A DNA stretch of 64,000 nucleotides, from NCBI RefSeq assembly GCF_041435015.1, contig NZ_CP107989.1, positions 186,001-250,000 of the forward strand. The letters run 5' to 3'. The DNA is from Streptomyces canus (GTDB lineage: Bacteria; Actinomycetota; Actinomycetes; Streptomycetales; Streptomycetaceae). Below the pieces are notes generated by a model, which was given only the letters and a program-made list of their open reading frames with translations, did not search any database and had not been told where the DNA came from. How positions within the stretch are numbered: position 1 is the first letter of the stretch; the number at the start of each line of letters is the position of its first letter. Below, piece by piece: positions 18,065 through 27,443 of the stretch. Both the position numbers and the translations under genes were made by a program.

Positions 18065-19690
18065 TCAGCCTCGGTATGCCACGTTCGCCATCATCCCGGC
18101 CTCACCGTGGTACGCGTTGTGGCAGTGCAGCATCCACTGGCCAGGGTTGTCGGCGTCGAAGAACACGGACAGCTTCTTCTTGGGCAGCACGATCGCGGTG
18201 TCCTTGCGCGGCCCCACGGCGCCGAGTTGGTACGTGTGGCCGTGCAGGTGCATCGGGTGCCACATGTCGGTGCCGTTGATGAAGTCGAGCCGTACGCGCT
18301 GGCCCTCCTCGATGACGATGGGGTTCGCCTCGGGGTCCTTCATGTCAAAGGGCCTGCCGTTGATGGCCCAGTTGTACTTGTGCATGCCGCCGGTGAGCTT
18401 GATCTGGTGCGTTGCGTCCGTCTTGGCGGACTTCAGGAGCACGTCGTCGGCGGCGCGCAGCTGGGACGCCGTCATGATCATGCCGTTGAGTTCCTTCGGG
18501 CGGACTGTCGCGGGCGGCTTGCTCCCCGAGCCCGTGCGCACCAACGCCAGACCGTTGGCGTTCTTGCCCTCGGCCAGGGCGACGAGCGGGAAGACGCCGT
18601 CGCCAAGGGTGACGAGGACGTCGTACCGCTCGCCCATGCCGACCAGCAGAGCGTCCACCTCCTGGTGGCGGACCGGGAAGCCGTCGGTGTGGGTGATGGT
18701 CAGTTTGTGGTCGCCGAGGGCGACGCGGTAGGCGGTGTCCCCGCCCGCGTTGATGATCCGCAGCCGTACCTTCCTGCCGGGCTTGCCGGTGTAGACGTCC
18801 GGGTCGGCCGCCACCCGGCCGTTGATCAGGTGGTAGGGGTATTTCACGTCGCCGGCGTCGCCGCCGAGCAGGTCGCTCTCGGCGCCCATGAGCATGAACT
18901 TCATCGACATGCCGCCGGACGAGGAGGCGGAGGCCGCGGCGGATGCCGAGTCCCCGCCCATGTCCATCCCGCCCATGTCCCCCATGTCGTGGCCCTGCAT
19001 GCCGCTGGAGCTGGAGCCTGCGCTCTCCCCCATGTCCATCCCGCCCATGCCCTGCCTGAGCTCGGCGAAGACCTCGTCGGGGGTGCCGGTGACGCCGTCG
19101 ACCCAGTCGTCGAGGAGGACGACCCACTCGTCGTCGTACGCGAGTGTCTCCTTGGGGTCCTCGACGATCAGCGGGGCGTACAGGCCGCGGTCGAGCTGGA
19201 CGCCGACGTGCGGGTGGAAGAAGTACGTGCCCGGGGCGTCGGCGAGGAAGCGGTACGTGAAGGTGGACCCGGCCCGGACGGCGGTCTGGGTCGCCGGGGG
19301 CACGCCGTCCATGTCGTTGCGCAGTGCGATGCCGTGCCAGTGGATCGACGTGGTGGTCTTGTTCGGGAGTTGGTTGGACAGCTCGGCGACCAGGGTGTCG
19401 CCCACGGAGAGCCGGACCTCCCCGCCGGGGGTGCGGCCGTCGAAGGCCCAGGTCTTGGGCATGACGCCGCCGCCCAGGTCGATCATGGCGGGTGCGGCCG
19501 TCAGGGTGACCTTCCGCTGGTGTCCGGTGCTCTTGCGCTTCTTCTCGGTGGCGGCGACCGCCGAGGCGTCGGGGCTGATCAGGGCGGTGCCGCTCCCGGA
19601 GCCACTCGCATGGGTGCAGGCGGCGAGTGCTCCTGCGCCTGCGGCTCCGAGCCCGGCGAGCAGGACGGAGCGGCGGTTGGTGCTGTTCAT
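18065..19690 (-). CDS. Multicopper oxidase (CueO/CopA-like), Tat-exported
   Basis: A 541-residue exported oxidase that probably oxidises Cu(I) to Cu(II). The start is ATG 19690. The N-terminus has a twin-arginine signal (NRRSVLLAGLGAAGAGALAAC) with a possible lipobox. The copper ligands are all present: HWHG at 117-120, HPH at 159-161 (HSH in many homologues), HPMHLHGH at 478-485, and the HCH-x3-H-x4-M pattern at 522-533 (HCHNAYHGEAGMM) with the axial Met. A Met/His/Ser-rich insertion at ~215-270 resembles the methionine-rich segment of CueO. The gene sits downstream of a DUF6153 gene and opposite a copper chaperone, which supports a role in copper tolerance. Confidence 0.92.
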   Translation of the reverse strand: MNSTNRRSVLLAGLGAAGAGALAACTHASGSGSGTALISPDASAVAATEKKRKSTGHQRKVTLTAAPAMIDLGGGVMPKTWAFDGRTPGGEVRLSVGDTLVAELSNQLPNKTTTSIHWHGIALRNDMDGVPPATQTAVRAGSTFTYRFLADAPGTYFFHPHVGVQLDRGLYAPLIVEDPKETLAYDDEWVVLLDDWVDGVTGTPDEVFAELRQGMGGMDMGESAGSSSSGMQGHDMGDMGGMDMGGDSASAAASASSSGGMSMKFMLMGAESDLLGGDAGDVKYPYHLINGRVAADPDVYTGKPGRKVRLRIINAGGDTAYRVALGDHKLTITHTDGFPVRHQEVDALLVGMGERYDVLVTLGDGVFPLVALAEGKNANGLALVRTGSGSKPPATVRPKELNGMIMTASQLRAADDVLLKSAKTDATHQIKLTGGMHKYNWAINGRPFDMKDPEANPIVIEEGQRVRLDFINGTDMWHPMHLHGHTYQLGAVGPRKDTAIVLPKKKLSVFFDADNPGQWMLHCHNAYHGEAGMMANVAYRG

Positions 19691-19766
19691 CGTGTGGGTG
19701 TCCTCTGTGTCGTAACTGCCGATGTGGTCACGGAGGGACGGCACATCGCGCGCCGTCCGGCGCGGC

Positions 19767-20186
19767 CTATATGCGCAGTTGAGACAGGACGGACAGGTCT
19801 GGCGGGGAGCGGCCGACCGTAGCACCGGGTGCGCGGCCGACCGCGGCCTGCCGCAGGTCCGCCGACAGGTCGCACGCGCTCCGGCAGGGCGGCGCGAGCT
19901 GTACGGAGTCGACGCTCGCCGTGGTGCAGTGCTGCATGCCCGGCATGGCGCAGCCACCGGCGTCGGCGCTGTGCCTGGAGGAGGCCAGGGCGTGGTGCGA
20001 GTGCGAGGTCCCCGCCTCCGTCGCGTGGACGGCATGGGCGGCACCCCGCATCGGCGAGACCGCGCTCACGGATGTCTCATGGTGAACGAGTACGGCCAGC
20101 GCCACGGACAGGGTGAGGAACACCCCGTACGCCCAGCGGACGGCTATGCCGCCGCTGCGAGCTGTCCGAGTCCTCATGAGCTCCAC
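19767..20186 (-). CDS. DUF6153-type small secreted/membrane protein
   Basis: 139 residues; the start is GTG 20186 (GAGG upstream), with ATG 20177 possible. One N-terminal hydrophobic segment (WAYGVFLTLSVALAVLVHH) is followed by a His-, Cys- and Met-containing region (HSHHALASSRHSADAGGCAMPGMQHC) and PCRSACD. The arrangement matches the DUF6153 family, which recurs next to copper genes in Streptomyces. The potential metal ligands fit copper binding outside the membrane; that is inference. A CsoR-like palindrome lies 36 bases upstream, and the multicopper oxidase follows 76 bases downstream, probably in one transcript. Confidence 0.75.
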   Translation of the reverse strand: MELMRTRTARSGGIAVRWAYGVFLTLSVALAVLVHHETSVSAVSPMRGAAHAVHATEAGTSHSHHALASSRHSADAGGCAMPGMQHCTTASVDSVQLAPPCRSACDLSADLRQAAVGRAPGATVGRSPPDLSVLSQLRI

Positions 20187-20221
20187 TCGTCCTCACCGGT
20201 CACCCTGCCGAGTCGACATCC

Positions 20222-20236
20222 TACCCCCCGGGGGTA
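20222..20236. promoter_or_regulatory. CsoR-like copper operator 1
   Basis: The palindrome TACCCCCCGGGGGTA matches the TACCC...GGGTA core of the operator bound by the copper-sensing repressor CsoR in Streptomyces. It lies upstream of the DUF6153 and multicopper oxidase genes. No csoR gene is in the window. Confidence 0.7.
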
Positions 20237-20421
20237 CACCGCGCTTGTTCGATGGATGTCGCTGTCCGGGCCCGCAGCCCACCCCATGAGCGCTTCCGGG
20301 CCTGCGGCGACAATCCGCGCGGCCGGTACGCGCTGCCCACCTGAACGCCCCCCAAGCCCCAGAACGTACTAAGGACACTAGCAGTCGAGGCGAACGCCGC
20401 GCCCCGATCGGGAAGGTGAAC

Positions 20422-20795
20422 ATGGCAGTTACGGCGCCCAGTTGGACCATCGTGCCGATCGCCGCCGTCAGTGCGGTCCGGGTGGTGACCACGTGCGGTG
20501 AGGCCCGATTCGCGGGGGCGGCGACGTGCTGATGGGCCTGTCCATGACCGCCATGGCGGCGCTGCTCGCGACGGCCCGCCGGTATGCGGGCTACGGCATG
20601 TGGTGGGCGGTGGGGTTCGGCGTCCCGGAGCTCGGGGGTGTGGCGGTGGCGGTCAGGCACACCCGCGAGGGCGGGTGGAAACGCGGCCGTCACCGGGTCC
20701 ACCTCATCATCGGCGGCGCGGGCATGGTGATCATGACCCTGGCCATGACGAGCACACCATCCGGAGCGGTCCTCGCGCTGGGCGGCGGGCCGTGA
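20422..20795 (+). pseudogene. DUF5134-like membrane protein, frameshifted
   Basis: ATG 20422 follows GGAAGG and begins MAVTAPSWTIVPIAAVSAVR, then meets a stop near 20530. Shifting one base in the GCGGGGGCGGCG run near 20515 restores the frame: GEARFAGGGDVLMGLSMTAMAALL, then a Trp/Gly-rich segment, then RVHLIIGGAGMVIMTLAMTS, to a stop at 20795. The hydrophobic segments and M-G-L-S-M-T-A-M-A block resemble DUF5134 proteins, which sit near copper genes. Either a true one-base deletion or a sequencing error would explain it. The predicted protein is shorter than usual for the family. Confidence 0.55.
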
Positions 20796-20912
20796 GAGCA
20801 GCCGGCCCTGATCCAGGAAGACCGCGTCCAGCGCGACCAAGGCGAGGACCAGCGCCGCGGCAGCGGTGAACCGTGCGGCTGGTCGCGCCTCGGTGAACGC
20901 CGGAGCGCGCAT
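20796..20912 (-). pseudogene. 5' end of a truncated secreted or membrane protein gene
   Basis: ATG at 20912 (minus) has a good site, ACGAGG four bases before it. It starts MRAPAFTEARPAARFTAAAA followed by LVLALVALDAVFLDQGRLLS, a basic stretch and one hydrophobic segment. The frame then runs antisense into the DUF5134-like gene, so the original 3' part appears lost. It would share the CsoR-like box at 20963 with the chaperone gene. Confidence 0.35.
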
Positions 20913-20962
20913 GGAACCTCGTCGCGGATAGTCCCGTGTGGGCAGCACCACAGACTCGCTAT

Positions 20963-20979
20963 ATACCCCTAGGGGGTAT
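20963..20979. promoter_or_regulatory. CsoR-like copper operator 2
   Basis: ATACCCCTAGGGGGTAT is a near-perfect match to the known Streptomyces CsoR operator form (ATACCCC..GGGGTAT). It lies about 80 bases upstream of the copper chaperone gene and just outside the divergent truncated gene. Confidence 0.8.
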
Positions 20980-21060
20980 AGTGTTGGCCTCTGGTGAGGG
21001 GCTTGAAGCAACACCTCTCTCCGATGACCACCCACGCACCCACGTTCGGAGGAAGAAGCC

Positions 21061-21354
21061 ATGACCACCGAGACGAACTCCGGCTCCTGCTGCGGCTCCG
21101 GTTCCTGCGGCTCCGACACCACGGTCGACGTCCAGGGCGTCGGCGTCACCGCCGTCTACAAGGTGGCCGGTATGACCTGCGGTCACTGCGAGGGCGCGGT
21201 CTCGCAGGAGATTTCCGCACTGGAGGGCGTCACCGCGGTCACGGCAGTCGCCAAGAGCGGGGTGGTGACCGTCACGTCCACCACCCCGCTCGACGAGGAG
21301 GCCGTCCGTGCCGCCGTCGACGAGGCCGGCTACGAGCTCGTCGGCCGGGCTTGA
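21061..21354 (+). CDS. copZ: Copper chaperone (heavy-metal-associated domain)
   Basis: A 97-residue soluble HMA protein with ATG 21061 and GGAGGAAG upstream. The core has the Cu(I)-binding GMTCGHCEGAV, a beta-alpha-beta layout, and VTVTSTTPLDEEAVRAAVDEAGYEL. Before it lies an unusual ~25-residue Ser/Gly/Cys-rich leader with SCCGSGSCGS, giving three extra cysteines that could also bind copper. The family hands Cu(I) to an efflux ATPase or to CsoR; no P-type ATPase is encoded nearby. A CsoR-like operator precedes it. Confidence 0.9.
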   Translation: MTTETNSGSCCGSGSCGSDTTVDVQGVGVTAVYKVAGMTCGHCEGAVSQEISALEGVTAVTAVAKSGVVTVTSTTPLDEEAVRAAVDEAGYELVGRA

Positions 21355-21439
21355 CCACCTCGCCGAGGATCCCGGCCCGGCAACGCGAATCCCTCCCCGC
21401 GCCGGGACGTATCGCTCCGCCGATACGGACGCCGTACGT

Positions 21440-21975
21440 CCCGGCCTCCACCGGCTACCTCGCCGCCGGGCGGGGCCTTGGCCGGTACCGCAAGCGACAG
21501 CCTGCCCTGCGTGCCACGCTCCAGAAGAAGCGCACCAAGAGCGCCAAGCGGCGGCTCAAAGCCCGTGCCCGCAAGGAAGCACGGCACGCCGCGAACCAAC
21601 CACATCATCTCCAAGACGATCGTGACCGAGGCTGAACGCACCGGACGCCGCCTGTCGCTCGAAGAACTCAAGGGCATCCGCAACCGGGTACGGCTCCGCA
21701 AGCCTGGTGGCACCTCCCACGCCCTTATGGCAGTGGGGGAGGGTCTCACTCCGCTCCTGGGCATTCGCCCAGCTCGCAGACTTCATCGTCTGCAAGGCCA
21801 AGCGGGCAGGGGTGCCCCTGGTCTTCGTTGATCCCGCGTACACCTCGCAGACGTGCGCCCAGTGCGGCCACCTCGACAAGCGAAACCGTGTCGACCAGGG
21901 GCTTTTCATCTCCCGGGGTGCGGGGTCGTTGCCCACGCCAACCGGACTGCTTCCCACAACATCGCCGACCGGTGA
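21440..21975 (+). pseudogene. IS200/IS605 TnpB (RNA-guided endonuclease family) remnant
   Basis: Pieces of one protein appear in several frames. They are LRATLQKKRTKSAKRRLKAR; then ISKTIVTEAERTGRRLSLEE with LKGIRNRVRL; then SWAFAQLADFIVCKAKRAGV with PLVFVDPAYTSQTCAQCGHL; then VVAHANRTASHNIADR and a TGA at 21973-21975. These match the RuvC-II region, the zinc finger and the RuvC-III Asp motif region of TnpB. In the last motif the usual H-A-D reads H-A-N, losing the catalytic Asp, and one Cys pair of the zinc finger is gone. At least two frameshifts are present and the N-terminal half is missing. It is inactive. Confidence 0.7.
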
Positions 21976-22275
21976 TGTAGGCGTCCGACGGCGCCCAGGC
22001 GGAACTGGCCGGTGACGCGCGACCGCGCATCCACACGGCGGCACCCCTCATCCCGATGACCACGAAACCCACGGGCATGGCTCTCAACACCGTGGGTGCT
22101 CGTCGGCGCACCCCCGATCGAGTGGCCGTCCGGATCGCCACCCGGCCCCCCTTCGGGCTGGGCCATCAGCGTCATGAACACCTGCTCCCAGTGCGTGGGC
22201 CGCCCTTGTCCACACCCAGCTGCGAACGCGTCATCCAAGACCGCCGGCGGTGTTCGACTGAGGGAATAACGGGTG

Positions 22276-22306
22276 TCCCGCACGCGGACGGTCTCCGCGT
22301 GCGGGA
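22276..22306 (-). terminator. Terminator of the S53 protease gene
   Basis: TCCCGCACGCGGA at 22276-22288 pairs with TCCGCGTGCGGGA at 22294-22306 around a five-base loop, 23 bases beyond the stop at 22329. Confidence 0.75.
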
Positions 22307-22328
22307 TCGGGTACTCCCCTTGGGGGGA

Positions 22329-24398
22329 TCAGCTGGTCGTCAGGGCGGTGTCGTCCACGACGAAGCTGGTCTGGAGGGAGGAGTCCTCCACTCCGTTGAA
22401 CTTCAGGGTGACGGTGGAGCCGGCGTACGAGGACAGGTCGAAAGACTTCTGGGCGTACCCGGAGGCCTTGTTGAGGTTGGAGTAGGTGGCCAGGGTCGTC
22501 GAGCCCGCGGTGACCGTCAGCTTGTCGTACGCGCTGCTGGTCGAGGTCTCCGCGGTGTCGATGTGCAGGTAGAAGGTGAAGGTGGCCTTGCAACCGCTCG
22601 GCACGGTCACCGACTGCGAGAGCGTGTCGGTGTGCGCGGAGCCGTAGCCGTCCAGCCAGGCGAAGTAGGAACCGGCATGCGCCGCCTCGCTGGTGGAGTT
22701 GGTGATGACCCCGCTGGACGCGGTCCATGTGGTGTTGCCCGACTCGAACCCGGCATTGCCGAGCAGCTGCGTCGAGGTGCAGGTACCGCCGCCGGAGCCG
22801 ACGGTCCAGGTGAAGGACGTCGAGCCGGAGGCGCCGGTCGAGTCACTCGCGGTGACGGTGACCTGGTAGGTGCCCGCGGTGGACACCGTCCCCGTGATCT
22901 TGCCGGTCGAGCTGCTGATGGACAGGCCGGTCGGCAGCCCGCTGGCGGTATATGAAAGGGCCGCGCCCGCGCTGTCGCTCGCGCTGATCTGCAGGCTGAC
23001 CGAGCCGCCGGTCGTCGTCGACTGGCTGCCCGGGTTGGTGACGGTGACCGTGTTGCCGGAGGTGCCGCCGGAGGCGAAGGCGGTGGTGCCGTTGGGGGTG
23101 CCCCAGCCGGTCGGACCGTCGTAGCCGGTGGTCGCGGTGCAGAAGTACGACGGGGAGCAGGAGCCGTTGTTGCCGCTGGTCACGTCGTACAGGTTGGAGG
23201 TGTGGGTGTACGGGTACTTCGCCGGGTAGTCACTGGAGCCCGGGGTGCCTGCGAGGGCGTAGACACCGGCGACGATCGGGGCGGAGGCGCTGGTGCCGCC
23301 GTAGACCGCCCAGCCGGAGCCGCCGTAGGTGTCGTACACGGCCACACCGGTCGCAGGGTCGGCGACCGCGGAGACGTCGGCTTCCATCCGCTTGGTGCAC
23401 CCGGTGTCGGTCTGCCAGCTCGGCTTGGGGTCGTAGGCCGAGCAGCCGGAGCCGGTGCCCTCGGTGGAGTTGGTCTTCCACACGGACTCGGTCCAGCCGC
23501 GGGAGTTGGAGGACGTGGACAGGGCGGTGCCGCCGACTGCGGTCACGTACTGGGAGGTCGCCGGGTACTCGGCGCCGTAGGCGGAGTCACCGGAGGAGAC
23601 GGTGATCGCGACACCCGGGTGCTTGAAGTACGAGGTGTCCTCGCTGGTCTGGGAGGAGGACTCGTCGCCGCCCCAGCTGTTGGAGACGACCTTGGCGCCG
23701 AGCGAGACCGCCTCGTTCTCGGCGATGCCGAGGTCGGTGTCGTTCGCGGAGCTGGCCTCGACGAGGATGATGGTGCAGTTCGGGCAGACGGCGCTGACCA
23801 TGTCGATGTCGAGGGCCTCCTCGCCGGCCCAGCCACTGTCGTTGGTCGGCAGCGAGGTGGTCGAACCGGTCTGGCTGACCTGCTTGAAGCAGCCGTTGGC
23901 CTTGGTGCAGGCGGAGAGACCGTAGGTCGAGCGGTAAGTGGCGAGGTCCGACTCGGCGTTGGGATCGTTGTAGGCGTCGACCACGGCGACCGTCAGGCCG
24001 CTGCCGCCGGTGGTGGGCAGGTTGTAGGCGCTGTGCAGGTTGGCCGGGGAAAGGCCGGAGGGGGCCGCGGCGGCGAGCGCCGAGGCGAGGCGCTGCTTGA
24101 TGTCGGTGCGGCGCTGGGCGAAGCAGGACGCGTGGCCCGGCTCCGCGGTGGCGCACAGGTGAGTGGTGGGTACCTTCTGCCCCGCCTTGCCGGTGGAGTG
24201 GAAGGTCTGACGCGCGGGGTCGGTCAGCGCCTTGTTGTTCTGCGTGACCTTGGTGGTGTGCGGGTGGGCGACAGCAGGCTGGGCGCCGGCCGTCGGTGCC
24301 GCGACGAGTCCGGCGACGGTGAGGGCGAGGGCCGGGAAGGAGACGGCGAAGAGTCTTCGCAGACTCCGTCTCCGCTTGCTCAGACGTGACTCACGCAT
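22329..24398 (-). CDS. Secreted S53 (sedolisin-type) serine protease with C-terminal beta domains
   Basis: 689 residues, ATG 24398 with GGAGG nine bases upstream. A basic signal peptide ends near GAQPAVA. The catalytic domain has the sedolisin triad: the Glu/Asp pair in [11 protein letters not shown] near 147-151, the oxyanion region in [10 protein letters not shown], and the nucleophile in [16 protein letters not shown] near 370. The long activation pro-region typical of fungal sedolisins is short here. From about 455 there is an immunoglobulin-like domain ([19 protein letters not shown], then [19 protein letters not shown]). The last ~130 residues form a beta-sandwich of the type seen as a C-terminal pre-peptidase or binding domain ([19 protein letters not shown]). 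It is an extracellular protein-degrading enzyme, and its own terminator follows. Confidence 0.9.
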   Translation of the reverse strand: MRESRLSKRRRSLRRLFAVSFPALALTVAGLVAAPTAGAQPAVAHPHTTKVTQNNKALTDPARQTFHSTGKAGQKVPTTHLCATAEPGHASCFAQRRTDIKQRLASALAAAAPSGLSPANLHSAYNLPTTGGSGLTVAVVDAYNDPNAESDLATYRSTYGLSACTKANGCFKQVSQTGSTTSLPTNDSGWAGEEALDIDMVSAVCPNCTIILVEASSANDTDLGIAENEAVSLGAKVVSNSWGGDESSSQTSEDTSYFKHPGVAITVSSGDSAYGAEYPATSQYVTAVGGTALSTSSNSRGWTESVWKTNSTEGTGSGCSAYDPKPSWQTDTGCTKRMEADVSAVADPATGVAVYDTYGGSGWAVYGGTSASAPIVAGVYALAGTPGSSDYPAKYPYTHTSNLYDVTSGNNGSCSPSYFCTATTGYDGPTGWGTPNGTTAFASGGTSGNTVTVTNPGSQSTTTGGSVSLQISASDSAGAALSYTASGLPTGLSISSSTGKITGTVSTAGTYQVTVTASDSTGASGSTSFTWTVGSGGGTCTSTQLLGNAGFESGNTTWTASSGVITNSTSEAAHAGSYFAWLDGYGSAHTDTLSQSVTVPSGCKATFTFYLHIDTAETSTSSAYDKLTVTAGSTTLATYSNLNKASGYAQKSFDLSSYAGSTVTLKFNGVEDSSLQTSFVVDDTALTTS

Positions 24399-25353
24399 GG
24401 GGTTCTGCCTCCGTTGACGTGGGGATGCGCACTGGATTGGCAGGCCCGTGACGCGCGTAGCGGCGGCGAAACCGCGCAGCCATGAGCATGACATTCAACT
24501 GACCCGAGATGCCCAATGAACGTGACATGACAGGGTGCGAGAGGAACGTAAATCCGAGGCGGGCGAACCGGCAGTGCCGCAAGGAATTCTTTGCTCCGCC
24601 ATAGGATGAGATTGGCCACTCCATTGGAGGTGACTGGGGCGGGCTTGGCGCAGAGCAGGGGAAGACTGAAGCCGGACGAGCCACCAGGAGTGTTCTGTTC
24701 ACCGAGGCGTGGGCACTGTGCACCCGGGCGAGCCAAATGCTGTGAGGCGGCCCCACACCGCCGTGCCGTCTCCGGCCATGCACGATTCCGATGGCAATGG
24801 GGAGTTCGCGGCACACACACGGGCGGCGCGGACCATGCGGCCGGCAAAGAGGTTCGTGATCCACACGCGATGAGCAGAAGGCGCCGATGGTTTTGCAGAG
24901 ATCCGGCTGAGACTACGCCCCAGCCGTTCCCGCACTCTTCCTGGGAGTGCCGCCCAGGCCCGGCTCCGGAAGGGGGAGGACAACCGCGAGGGAGACGGGA
25001 CAGGAGCCGCTGACCGGCGGGATGGCCGGGCAAGGGAGTACGGCCACCCTCACCCGTTCGGGGATCTACCCGAGTCGGCACCTCATCCCGGCTACGGACC
25101 TGATGCCGACGTGGGCCACTCCCCCCTCTCGGGCCATGGGCCAAGGGCACGTCGGAATGGTGGGTGCGCCTTCAGGCTGAGAGGGCTCAGGTGTGTACTG
25201 CGGAGCTCGTGCCATGCTCCGAACCATTTCGAGTGGTGCCATCTCCTGATCTGCAGCTCTCAGAAACCGAATTGGTGATGCCGGAGGAATCACAGGGAGA
25301 TGATCCGCAGTGCGTCAGCCGCTCCGCCTGCCGCCTCAGTACTGTGACGTCGC
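24399..25353. other. Long intergenic region
   Basis: About 950 bases between divergent genes. The first part must carry the protease promoter and the last part the phosphotransferase promoter. The remaining open frames show no recognisable domains, and I found no clear IS ends. Confidence 0.4.
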
Positions 25354-26253
25354 ATGACCGACACCGAGATCGAGATCACCGCAGACCTCGTGCGCGACCT
25401 GCTGCAGGAACAACATCCAGACCTTGCGGGGCTGGCCATCCGCGAGGTGGCGGGCGGCTGGGGCAACCAAATGTGGCGCCTCGGGGACGAGTTGGCCGTG
25501 CGCATGCAGCGCATGGATCCCACTCCGGAGCTCCAGCTCAAGGAGCGGCGGTGGCTACCCGTGCTGGCTCCGCGCCTGCCCCTCCCGGTACCGACCCCGG
25601 TACGGTTCGGCGAACCGTCTCAGCGCTTCCCCAAGCACTGGACCGTGATGACGTGGGTGGACGGCGAGCCGCTGGACCACGGCACGATCAGCCGCGGCGG
25701 CCACGCGGCCGACACACTGGCGGGCTTCCTTCAGGCGCTCCATGTGGAGGCGCCCTCCGAGGCACCGATAGCTGCCGACCGCGGCGCCCATCCCAGGAAC
25801 TGCACGGACGGCTTCGAGAACTTCCTCCGGGCCGTTGCCCCCGACGACGACATCACTGCCGACGTCCGGTCCGTCTGGGACGACGCCGTTGCAGCCCCCG
25901 CGTGGCAGGGCCCGCCGGTGTGGGTGCATGGCGACCTCCATCCCGCGAACGTCGTCGTCTCAGCCGGAACGCTCTCGGGCATCGTCGACTTCGGTGACAT
26001 GTTCGCCGGCGATCCGGCGTGGGACCTCGCCGCCGCATGGGTGTTGCTCCCCACGGGCACCGCCTCACGGTTCTTCGACAGGTACGCGCACGCAGACGAG
26101 GCGGCGATCCGGCGCGCCCGCGGGCTGGCCGCGATGAAGAGCCTCTTCCTGATGCTCATGGGGCAGAACGGAGACCGGGGCCTTCCCGGCGGCAAGCCGC
26201 ACTGGGGACCCGTAGGCCGGGCAGCACTCGATCGTGTCCTGAAGGGCGTCTAG
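25354..26253 (+). CDS. Aminoglycoside phosphotransferase-family kinase
   Basis: A 299-residue protein with the APH/choline-kinase fold. It has a short N-lobe (AGGWGNQMWRLGDELAVRM), the hinge WTVMTWVDGEPL, the catalytic loop VWVHGDLHPANVVV with the Brenner-motif His-Gly-Asp and Asn, and the metal-binding IVDFGDMFAGDPAWDLA. All key residues are present, so it should be an active kinase acting on a small hydroxylated molecule. Family members modify antibiotics, choline or sugars, and nothing nearby identifies the substrate. The start is ATG 25354. Confidence 0.88.
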   Translation: MTDTEIEITADLVRDLLQEQHPDLAGLAIREVAGGWGNQMWRLGDELAVRMQRMDPTPELQLKERRWLPVLAPRLPLPVPTPVRFGEPSQRFPKHWTVMTWVDGEPLDHGTISRGGHAADTLAGFLQALHVEAPSEAPIAADRGAHPRNCTDGFENFLRAVAPDDDITADVRSVWDDAVAAPAWQGPPVWVHGDLHPANVVVSAGTLSGIVDFGDMFAGDPAWDLAAAWVLLPTGTASRFFDRYAHADEAAIRRARGLAAMKSLFLMLMGQNGDRGLPGGKPHWGPVGRAALDRVLKGV

Positions 26254-26336
26254 TGCTGTGACCGCATTGGTTCGCCGGGTTGCCCGGGCGTCGGTCGCTG
26301 GTCGGCATGCACCGGACGGGATGGGAGGTACGGCTG

Positions 26337-27443
26337 TCAGTCGGCGAGCGCGGCGTTGACGATCGCCTTGATGTACGGAAGGTCATTGCCGGTCCCTGTC
26401 GGGTTCAGGGAGTACACCACGCGGTGTCGGAGGTCGCGGGTGGCGAAGAGCCCGTTGTCCCAGCCGGGGCGGGAACCGGTCTTGCCCCACGCGTACTCGC
26501 CACTTGGGAGCTGGTAGCGCAGGAGTCCGCCGATGCTGTAGCAGGCAGCCTGGCCAACGCAGTTCGTGTTGCCGGCGGCGCTCTTCACGTTCGGTACCTC
26601 GAAGACCAGCTTCTGCTGGGTGGGTGGGAGCAGGCTGCCCCGGAACAGTGCGGTGATGAAGCGGTCCAGGTCAGCGGCGGTGGAGACCATGCCTCCCTCG
26701 GCCCACGGGTATGGGCTCTGCTCGGTCACGTCCTGCCCATCGAGGTACACCTCCGCGTGAGGCGAGGGGATCGTCGGGTCGTCGGCGGCGGGCAGGCTGG
26801 TGTGCCTCAGGTGCAGCGGCCAAATGATCCTGCGTTGCAGTTCGTTGTTGAAGGAGTGGCCGGTGACCTTCTCGACAATCAGGCCGAGGACGAAGGAGTT
26901 GAGTCCGTTGTACTGCTGCTCGGAGCCGGGTGCGGGCGGCGCGTCGGTGGCTGCGGCGAACGAGTCGCGCAGGAAGTCTTCGGGCGTCACGGATTTGAGC
27001 TGCCATCCGGGTCCGTCGGCTGGGCCAGGGGTCGGGGCGGGCTTGGGCAGGCCGCTCGTGTGGTCGAGGAGCTGGCGCACGGTGACGCGGTCGTACTCCT
27101 CGGGCAGCGCCTGGGGGACGTACCTCCGCGCCGGTGCGTCCAGGCCGATCCGGTGCTCGGCGACGAGTTGGAGCACCACCGTGTTGGTGAACGCTTTGGT
27201 GACGCTGCCGATCCGGACATGGGCGTCAGCGGTGACTGGGCCGGCGGTGGCGCTCACGCCGTCCCGTCTGATCAGCGCGCCCGCAACGACGTCGTCGGGC
27301 AGGTGGTCGAGGATGTCCTGGACGGTGGGGTTCGCGGAAGCCGAGGCACTGGGAGCAGGTGTGGCGGCGGCCGTGGGCAGGGCAGCGCCGGCGGTGAGAG
27401 CGGTGGCCAGGGCGAGGGTGGTGGCGGCGAGGCGGATACGCAT
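26337..27443 (-). CDS. Secreted serine hydrolase (beta-lactamase / D-Ala-D-Ala carboxypeptidase family)
   Basis: A 368-residue protein with ATG 27443 and GGAGGAG upstream. The signal peptide cleaves near residue 27 (TAAA-TP). The class-C-type fold has Ser80 in SVTK (S-x-x-K), Tyr178 in QYNGLN at the position of the Y-x-N motif (here YNG, slightly altered) and GKTGSRPG in place of K-T-G. The size fits DD-peptidase-like hydrolases. It is convergent with the phosphotransferase gene. It could act on peptidoglycan peptides or small esters. Confidence 0.88.
   Translation of the reverse strand: MRIRLAATTLALATALTAGAALPTAAATPAPSASASANPTVQDILDHLPDDVVAGALIRRDGVSATAGPVTADAHVRIGSVTKAFTNTVVLQLVAEHRIGLDAPARRYVPQALPEEYDRVTVRQLLDHTSGLPKPAPTPGPADGPGWQLKSVTPEDFLRDSFAAATDAPPAPGSEQQYNGLNSFVLGLIVEKVTGHSFNNELQRRIIWPLHLRHTSLPAADDPTIPSPHAEVYLDGQDVTEQSPYPWAEGGMVSTAADLDRFITALFRGSLLPPTQQKLVFEVPNVKSAAGNTNCVGQAACYSIGGLLRYQLPSGEYAWGKTGSRPGWDNGLFATRDLRHRVVYSLNPTGTGNDLPYIKAIVNAALAD

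Noticed and set aside
18888..19715. Plus-strand open frame within the multicopper oxidase
   Set aside because: It reads the complement of the Met-rich insertion and signal region; no independent evidence for a gene.
24591..25180. Several open frames in the intergenic region before the phosphotransferase
   Set aside because: Overlapping, no ribosome sites, no domain similarity that I can recognise.
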